Shown: piece by piece, positions 59,296 through 64,000 of the stretch
How positions within the stretch are numbered: the first letter of the stretch is position 1
How the letters are laid out: each line of letters starts with the position of its first letter
Source: Pirellulales bacterium
GTDB taxonomy: Bacteria; Planctomycetota; Planctomycetia; Pirellulales; JAICIG01
Direction of reading: 5' to 3'
Length of the DNA stretch: 64,000 nucleotides
Assembly: GCA_035533075.1 (NCBI GenBank)
Contig: DATLUO010000055.1
Coordinates: 1 to 64,000 of the forward strand
Notes under the pieces: generated by a model
What the model saw: the letters and a program-made list of their open reading frames with translations, nothing else
Database searches by the model: none
What the model was told of the DNA's origin: nothing
Position numbers and translations under genes: made by a program

Positions 59296-60206
59296 TGGCA
59301 AAGATCGCTTTCTTGTTCCCCGGCCAAGGCGCTCAAAGCGTCGGCATGGGCCGCGAGTTCGTCGAGGCGTCGCCCCATGCCCGCCAGCGGTTCGAAGACG
59401 CCGGCAACATTTTGGGCTACGACCTGGCAGGGCTCTGCTTCGAGGGTCCGGCCGAGCAGCTCGATTCGACGGTACACAGTCAGCCCGCTCTGTTCGTCAC
59501 CAGCCTGGCTGCCCTGGACATGATGAACGACCGCTCACCGGACGTGGTGGCATGCTGCGGGGCGACGGCCGGTTTAAGCCTGGGAGAGTACACGGCGTTG
59601 GTTTTTGCCGGCGTTCTCGATTTCGAGTCGGGCCTGCGATTGGTCAACGAACGCGGCAAGGCGATGCAGGCCGCCGCCGATGCCCTGCCCGGCGGCATGG
59701 TCAGCATTCTGGGACTCGATCGCGATCGAATCAGCGCTCTCTGCCACGAGGCTGCCGAAGGAGACGTTTTGCAGATCGCGAACCTGCTTTGTCCCGGCAA
59801 CATCGCCGTTTCGGGCACGGAGGCCGCTTGCCAGCGGGTCAGCCAGAAAGCGGTAGCGGCCGGCGCCATGAAAGCGGTGCCGTTGGCCGTGGCCGGTGCG
59901 TTCCACACGCCGATCATGCAGTCCGCCGTCGAGAGGCTCGCCGCCGCGCTGGAAGGAGTTCAACTCAGGCGGCCGCGCATCCCGGTTGTGTCGAACGTCG
60001 ATGCCCGGCCGCACGACGCCCCGGAAGAAATCCGCGAGTTGCTGCCGCGGCAGATCGTGTCGCCCGTTTTGTGGGAAGACTCGGTCCGCTACCTGCTGAA
60101 CCAAGGCTTTGACGAGTTTTACGAAGTCGGCCCCGGCCGTGTGCTGCGAGGATTGTTGAAGCGTATTGACCGCAAGGTTGTTGCGAAAGGCGTCGACGAA
60201 GGATAG
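59295..60206 (+). CDS. fabD: Malonyl-CoA:ACP transacylase
   Basis: A 303-residue enzyme that moves malonyl groups from CoA to acyl carrier protein for fatty acid synthesis. FLFPGQGAQSVGMG (7-20) is the opening motif, the nucleophile is Ser95 in AGLSLGEYTAL, and the catalytic His204 lies in AVAGAFHTPIM. Most FabD proteins have GHSLGEY; here the His before the serine is Leu. The QPALFVTSLAALDM segment and the C-terminal VGPGRVLRGLLKRI are also typical. The start is a GTG overlapping the L32 stop codon, so translation is coupled. Confidence 0.95.
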   Translation: MAKIAFLFPGQGAQSVGMGREFVEASPHARQRFEDAGNILGYDLAGLCFEGPAEQLDSTVHSQPALFVTSLAALDMMNDRSPDVVACCGATAGLSLGEYTALVFAGVLDFESGLRLVNERGKAMQAAADALPGGMVSILGLDRDRISALCHEAAEGDVLQIANLLCPGNIAVSGTEAACQRVSQKAVAAGAMKAVPLAVAGAFHTPIMQSAVERLAAALEGVQLRRPRIPVVSNVDARPHDAPEEIRELLPRQIVSPVLWEDSVRYLLNQGFDEFYEVGPGRVLRGLLKRIDRKVVAKGVDEG

Positions 60207-60224
60207 AGCTTGGGAAACAATGCC

Positions 60225-60397
60225 GTAAGGTGGGGCCAGCGAGCTTGCGAGCGCCGGCCCACCGCGAGCGAGGCGTTAGGCGATGGGCGTTAGGCTTTAG
60301 GCGAGTTGCTCTACCGATGCCCTAACGCCCAACGCCTAACGCCCAACGCCTCAAACACGGTGGGCCGGCGCTCGCAAGCTCGCTGGTCCCACCCTAC
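60225..60397. repeat. Inverted pair of 39-bp palindromic repeats with GGCGTTAGGC-type repeats between
   Basis: Copies of the dispersed palindrome lie at 60,225-60,263 (plus orientation) and 60,359-60,397 (inverted), about 95 bp apart. Between them is a run of GGGCGTTAGGC / GCCTAACGCC units. They lie inside the fabD-fabG spacer of an otherwise tight gene cluster. A short GGCCAAAGACCCAAGACC repeat follows at 60,411-60,428. Confidence 0.9.
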
Positions 60398-60456
60398 GAT
60401 TACAAAGAGCCAAGGCCAAAGACCCAAGACCGTTGAAGTGAAAGGAGATCGCCAAC

Positions 60457-61227
60457 ATGGCCAACGAACCTATGGGCCGGCTCAAGGTTGACCTGAGCGG
60501 ACAAGTGGCCCTCGTTACCGGCGCGTCGCGCGGACTGGGCCAGGCGATCGCGGTCGCTCTGGCACATGCCGGCGCCAAGGTGGCTTGCGTGGCGCGAGAC
60601 CGTCAAAAGCTGGAGCAAACCGTCGCCGCCATCACCGCGGCGGGCGGCGCGGCGGACCTGTTCGAGTGCGACGTGACCAATTCCGCCAGCGTGCAGCAGG
60701 TGGTCGAGGCCGTGGCCGAGAAGTGGCAGCGGCTCGACATTCTGGTCAATAACGCCGGCATCACTCGCGATACGTTGATTCCACGCATGTCGGACGAGCA
60801 GTGGGACGAGGTGATCAACACGAATCTCCGTGGTGCGTTCTTGTTTACGCGGGCCGCCACGCGGGTCATGATGCAGCAACGTTACGGCCGCATTATCAAT
60901 GTGGCCAGCGTTTCGGGACTGATGGGCAATCCGGGCCAGGCCAACTACTCGGCGTCGAAAGCCGGGCTGATCGGCATGACCCGCACGGTGGCCCGAGAAT
61001 TGGCCAGCCGCAAAGTGACGGTCAACGCCGTTGCCCCCGGTTTCATCGAGAGCGACATGACCGCGGCCCTGGGCGACGCGCTGCTGAGCGAAGTCAAGCT
61101 GCGGGTGCCGGCCAAGCGGCTGGGCCGGGCCGAGGAAGTGGCCGACGCCGTGCTCTTTCTCGCCGCCCCCAGTTCCGCGTATATTACAGGGCAGGTCCTG
61201 ACGATCGACGGCGGATTGACGGCCTAA
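60457..61227 (+). CDS. fabG: 3-oxoacyl-ACP reductase
   Basis: A 256-residue short-chain dehydrogenase, the NADPH-dependent ketoreductase of fatty acid synthesis. TGASRGLG (21-28) binds the cofactor, NNAG lies at about 98-101, and the catalytic Ser151, Tyr164 and Lys168 sit in NVASVSG and NYSASKAG. The C-terminal ITGQVLTIDGGLTA is a FabG hallmark. It lies in the fab cluster, after a repeat-filled spacer. The stop codon overlaps the next small gene (TAATG). Confidence 0.95.
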   Translation: MANEPMGRLKVDLSGQVALVTGASRGLGQAIAVALAHAGAKVACVARDRQKLEQTVAAITAAGGAADLFECDVTNSASVQQVVEAVAEKWQRLDILVNNAGITRDTLIPRMSDEQWDEVINTNLRGAFLFTRAATRVMMQQRYGRIINVASVSGLMGNPGQANYSASKAGLIGMTRTVARELASRKVTVNAVAPGFIESDMTAALGDALLSEVKLRVPAKRLGRAEEVADAVLFLAAPSSAYITGQVLTIDGGLTA

Positions 61228-61400
61228 TGGCATCTTACGACGACATCGCCAGCCTGTACTTTTACAACGACCGCTGGAACGTCCATTACCTGTTTGAAGG
61301 GGCGCCTTCGGCAGGTGGCATGCGAGATGCCGAGGCAAAGCCCCTAACGAAAGCGACGCTACGTAAGGTGTTCGACCAGATGAAAGCCCATGCCGCATGA
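61227..61400 (+). CDS. Small protein between fabG and acpP
   Basis: A 57-residue protein (MASYDDIASLYFYNDRWNVH at the N-terminus), whose ATG overlaps the fabG stop by one base. The aromatic N-terminal half is followed by AEAKPLTKATLRKVFDQMKA, an amphipathic helix. I do not recognise a family. The coupling to fabG and the absence of stop codons suggest a real gene. It may be a small accessory protein of the cluster. Confidence 0.65.
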   Translation: MASYDDIASLYFYNDRWNVHYLFEGAPSAGGMRDAEAKPLTKATLRKVFDQMKAHAA

Positions 61401-61566
61401 GGGCTAGACAGCCGCCCAAAAAACCGTTATATCTTCCTCTCTTACGAGAACCGTCTATCTTCGTTGATTTACGTCCCCACCGGCGGATGCTATCTTGCTG
61501 GTCTGGGAATTGTTGTTTTTGCCGATCGGTAGTTTTTAATCTGCGGTTTGCAGGAGGACCGTCCAG

Positions 61567-61809
61567 GTGGCCTCAGTCAAAGAACGTGTTATCGACATCG
61601 TCGCCGAGCAATTGGGCGTCAGTAAAGATCAGGTGACCCCCGAAACGTCGTTTGTCAACGACCTGGGGGCCGATTCCCTCGACACCGTGGAGTTGGTGAT
61701 GGAACTGGAAGAAGAGTTCGACATCAACATTCCCGACGACGCCGCTGAAAAAATTCAGACGGTTGGTCAGGCGATCGAGTATATCGAGAAAACCCAGGCC
61801 GCGAGTTAA
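61567..61809 (+). CDS. acpP: Acyl carrier protein
   Basis: An 80-residue acidic four-helix protein. The phosphopantetheine attachment serine is in [20 protein letters not shown] (the DSL motif, about residues 36-38). The rest, [20 protein letters not shown] and [14 protein letters not shown], is typical of AcpP. It carries growing acyl chains between the Fab enzymes. The start is a GTG with AGGAGG upstream at proper distance. It precedes fabF by 34 bp. Confidence 0.97.
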   Translation: MASVKERVIDIVAEQLGVSKDQVTPETSFVNDLGADSLDTVELVMELEEEFDINIPDDAAEKIQTVGQAIEYIEKTQAAS

Positions 61810-61843
61810 TCCGAGATCACCCCGCTTGTCTATTCCGGCTGCT

Positions 61844-63091
61844 ATGAAGCGACGAGTCGTCGTAACCGGTCTCGGCGTCGTCACCTCGCTCAGCCGCCAG
61901 GTCGAAGACCTCTGGCAGCGGATCAACCGCGGTGAAAGCGGCATCCGCCCCGTCACGGCCTTCGACACCACCGAGTTCAAGGTGAAGTTTGGCGGCGAGA
62001 TCAGTGACTGGTCGACCGAGGGATATATCTCTCCGCGCGAGGTCAAGCGCATCGACCGCTTCACCCAGTTCGCGCTGGTGGCCGCCATCGAGGCGGTCAA
62101 AGACTCCGGCCTCGATTTTGCCAAGGAAGATCACTTCCGCTGCGGAGTCATCCTTGGTTCGGGCATCGGCGGACTGAACGAAATCGAAACCCAGCACTCG
62201 CGGCTGATCGAAAAGGGGCCCGACAAGGTCTCGGCCTTTACCATTCCCAAGTTGATGGTGAACGCGGCTGCCGGCCACGTTTCCATTCAATTCGGCCTGC
62301 GCGGCCCCAGTGCGGCGGTGGCCACGGCGTGCGCCAGTGCCGCGAACGCCATCGGCGACGCCTTCAAGGCCATTCAATACGACGACGCTGACATCATGGT
62401 CACCGGCGGCACCGAGGCGGCCCTGACGCCCATGGGCCTGAGCGGTTTCGCGAACATGCGGGCCTTGTCGGAGCGGAACGACGATCCGCAACACGCCAGC
62501 CGCCCCTTCGACAAGAACCGCGACGGCTTCGTGCTCAGCGAAGGGGCCGGCTTGCTGGTGATCGAGGAACTGGACCACGCCAAGGCCCGCGGCGCCAGGA
62601 TCTATGCCGAACTGCTCGGTTACGGCGTCAGTGCCGACGGCAGCCACATTACCCACCCCGACGAGCACGGCACCGGCGCAGCCAAGGCCATGTTGCGGGC
62701 GCTGGCGGACGGCGAAGTGAATCTCGACGAAATCGGCTACATCAACGCCCACGGCACCAGCACCCCGCTGGGCGATCAGGCGGAAACGCTCGCCGTGAAA
62801 ACGGTCTTTGGAGACGGCGCGCGCGACGTCAGCATTTCCAGCACCAAGAGCCAGCTTGGCCATTTGCTGGGGGCCAGCGGCGGCGTCGAGCTCGTGCTTT
62901 GTGTACTGGCGCTGCGAGATTCGCTCATTCCACCCACGATCAACTACGACGAGCCCGATCCCGCTTGCGATCTCGATTACACGCCGAACCAACCTCGCCA
63001 GCGCCGGCTGTCGGCGGCCATGTCGAACAGTTTTGGTTTCGGCGGTCACAACGCCTCGATCATCGTCGGGAAATTGCGAAATGGACGGTAG
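61844..63091 (+). CDS. fabF: 3-oxoacyl-ACP synthase II
   Basis: A 415-residue condensing enzyme that elongates acyl-ACP with malonyl-ACP. The catalytic triad is Cys163 in VATACASAANAIG, His303 in NAHGTSTPLGD and His340 in SQLGHLLGASG; MKRRVVVTGLGVVTS is the usual start. It ends SFGFGGHNASIIVGKLRNGR. The stop codon TAG (63,089-63,091) is part of a dispersed 39-bp palindromic repeat, the same arrangement as at the patatin gene. The length matches the family. Confidence 0.96.
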   Translation: MKRRVVVTGLGVVTSLSRQVEDLWQRINRGESGIRPVTAFDTTEFKVKFGGEISDWSTEGYISPREVKRIDRFTQFALVAAIEAVKDSGLDFAKEDHFRCGVILGSGIGGLNEIETQHSRLIEKGPDKVSAFTIPKLMVNAAAGHVSIQFGLRGPSAAVATACASAANAIGDAFKAIQYDDADIMVTGGTEAALTPMGLSGFANMRALSERNDDPQHASRPFDKNRDGFVLSEGAGLLVIEELDHAKARGARIYAELLGYGVSADGSHITHPDEHGTGAAKAMLRALADGEVNLDEIGYINAHGTSTPLGDQAETLAVKTVFGDGARDVSISSTKSQLGHLLGASGGVELVLCVLALRDSLIPPTINYDEPDPACDLDYTPNQPRQRRLSAAMSNSFGFGGHNASIIVGKLRNGR

Positions 63092-63130
63092 GGTGGGACC
63101 AGCGAGCTTGCGAGCGCCGGCCCACCCTAC
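63088..63130. repeat. 39-bp palindromic repeat on the fabF stop codon
   Basis: A full copy of the dispersed palindrome, beginning GTAGGGTGGGACCAGCGAGC and ending CGCCGGCCCACCCTAC, so both ends are complementary. Its TAG is the fabF stop codon. The next gene starts 13 bp after it. Confidence 0.9.
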
Positions 63131-63142
63131 ATCGGGTCGGTC

Positions 63143-64000
63143 ATGATCATACTCTTCGAAGACGAGCAAGTCGTCGATCTCTATCCGGTCACGATCGGCA
63201 AGCCGGCGTACACCATCGCCTGCGGCGCGTATCGCCTGCTGGACGTGGCCAACGATCTGGCGGCGAGCTGCGGAAAGACCGTGTGTGCGATCGTTCGGCC
63301 CCACCTGCGCGATTTTCGCGCGGCCGCGCCGATGTCGGCGGAATCAGCCGGAGGGAACGCAAGGCTCTTTATCAATGCTCGGCTGGTGCCCTCGATGCTG
63401 GCCCGCGAAACATTGGCAAAGATCATCGCGGCCGCCCGGCCGGGCACCGTTTCGATCAGCGACGAGTTTCGTCCCGGACGCGATGCCGCGATCGCGGCGG
63501 CGGGCCGTGCCGGAGCGAAGGGTTCCGAGACGGAGATCGCCGCCGCCTTGGTGCCGCACGATGCTCCGCTGCCGCCCGAAGACGCCACCGCCAAGGAACT
63601 GGCGGCCTGGTTCGCCAAGCTGCGGCTTCCGCGGCTCGATGCGCCCCGCCTGGCGTTGCTCGATTATCCCCACGACATCATCCGCCACCATCTGCTCACC
63701 TTCCCCGGCAACCTGGCGCATCGCCTGGCAAGCGGGCGATTCCAGGAAGTGACGGAGGGAGTGTTCTTGGCCAAGGACGCTCAACTGGCGAAACACGTGG
63801 TGACGAACACGGAGTCGGGGCCGATCGTGCTGGACGAGGGCGCCACCATCGGTCCCTTGTGTTATGTGAGCGGGCCGGCGTACCTCGGCCGCCATGCCCG
63901 TGTCATCGAGCAGTCGTCCCTGAAAGACGGCGTGGCCTTGGGTCATACGACCAAGGTCGGCGGCGAGGTGGAAGGCTCGGTCGTCGAACCTTATACCAAC
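63143..64000 (+). CDS. GlmU-like sugar nucleotidyltransferase (TIGR03991-type), partial
   Basis: The first 286 residues of a protein cut off by the window end. The N-terminus (MIILFEDEQVVDLYPVTIGK and TIACGAYRLLDVA) resembles the bacteroidete/planctomycete GlmU-like family, in which the pyrophosphorylase domain is divergent. From about residue 215 the hexapeptide beta-helix begins: FLAKDAQLAKHVVTNTESGP, IGPLCYVSGPAYLGRHARVI and KDGVALGHTTKVGGEVEGSV. The likely job is making UDP-N-acetylglucosamine or a related nucleotide sugar for the envelope. The 3' end is outside the window. Confidence 0.8.
   Translation, partial: MIILFEDEQVVDLYPVTIGKPAYTIACGAYRLLDVANDLAASCGKTVCAIVRPHLRDFRAAAPMSAESAGGNARLFINARLVPSMLARETLAKIIAAARPGTVSISDEFRPGRDAAIAAAGRAGAKGSETEIAAALVPHDAPLPPEDATAKELAAWFAKLRLPRLDAPRLALLDYPHDIIRHHLLTFPGNLAHRLASGRFQEVTEGVFLAKDAQLAKHVVTNTESGPIVLDEGATIGPLCYVSGPAYLGRHARVIEQSSLKDGVALGHTTKVGGEVEGSVVEPYTN

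Noticed and set aside
60264-60358. Possible CRISPR array from GGCGTTAGGC units
   Set aside because: The units are about 10 bp, direct and inverted and mixed, with no regular spacers. It is a typical planctomycete intergenic repeat.

Overview
The window looks like chromosomal DNA of a high-GC planctomycete, probably a Pirellulales-type lineage. This rests on gene content, not on any database search: a DUF1559 prepilin-like protein, DUF1080 and DNRLRE secreted proteins, a Tat-exported Gfo/Idh/MocA oxidoreductase, a TIGR03991-type GlmU-like gene, a ceramidase-like secreted protein, and intergenic DNA full of short palindromic repeats typical of this group. No rRNA gene and no CRISPR array was seen. 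Two tRNA genes (Ile-GAT and Ala-TGC) lie side by side at 53.2 kb.

Layout. 0-6.3 kb: PilZ-like protein, DNRLRE secreted protein, an antitoxin/PIN-toxin pair, a lipid A acyltransferase-like gene, a Gfo/Idh oxidoreductase and a radical SAM gene. 6.4-12.6 kb (minus strand): a cyclic-nucleotide-gated patatin, a compact three-gene operon made of a P-loop ATPase and two unrecognised proteins, an addiction-module antitoxin with no visible toxin, and a MoxR-like AAA ATPase. 13-16.6 kb: DUF1559 protein, a small lipoprotein and a UvrD-type helicase. 16.6-20.3 kb: a repeat-rich accessory patch with a DUF3102-like protein and an AAA ATPase whose coding sequence has been invaded by intergenic repeats. 20.3-25.6 kb: a four-gene minus-strand operon of secreted proteins that all carry the same N-terminal domain in front of DUF1080 or esterase domains. 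25.8-28.1 kb: a J-domain-like membrane protein, a decayed duplicate of the helicase 5' end, and a toxin-domain/putative-immunity pair. 28.2-43.1 kb: mostly household and exported enzymes (ceramidase-like, cytochrome c, fumarase, esterase, GNAT, two Uma2 proteins, MPG glycosylase, radical SAM, HAD phosphatase, HtrA-like protease), with more toxin-antitoxin debris in between.

43,274-53,224 is an integrated mobile element of about 9.95 kb bounded by a perfect 52-bp direct repeat, which is the 3' part of the tRNA-Ala gene. It carries an archaeo-eukaryotic-type primase, a DnaB/RecA-fold helicase, a DUF669 protein, small HTH proteins, an AlpA/Xis-like protein and a tyrosine integrase next to the intact tRNA. 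No capsid, portal, large terminase, relaxase or type IV secretion gene was recognised, so it looks like a satellite-type or replicating integrative element. The integrase reading frame runs through the att site, so excision would change its C-terminus.

53.5-64 kb returns to the core chromosome: a large thioredoxin-fold (TlpA-like) protein with a strong terminator, exported proteins of unknown role, and a fatty acid synthesis cluster rpmF-fabD-fabG-(small ORF)-acpP-fabF followed by the truncated GlmU-like gene. A 39-bp palindromic repeat recurs at least six times, and two copies lie directly on the stop codons of unrelated genes.
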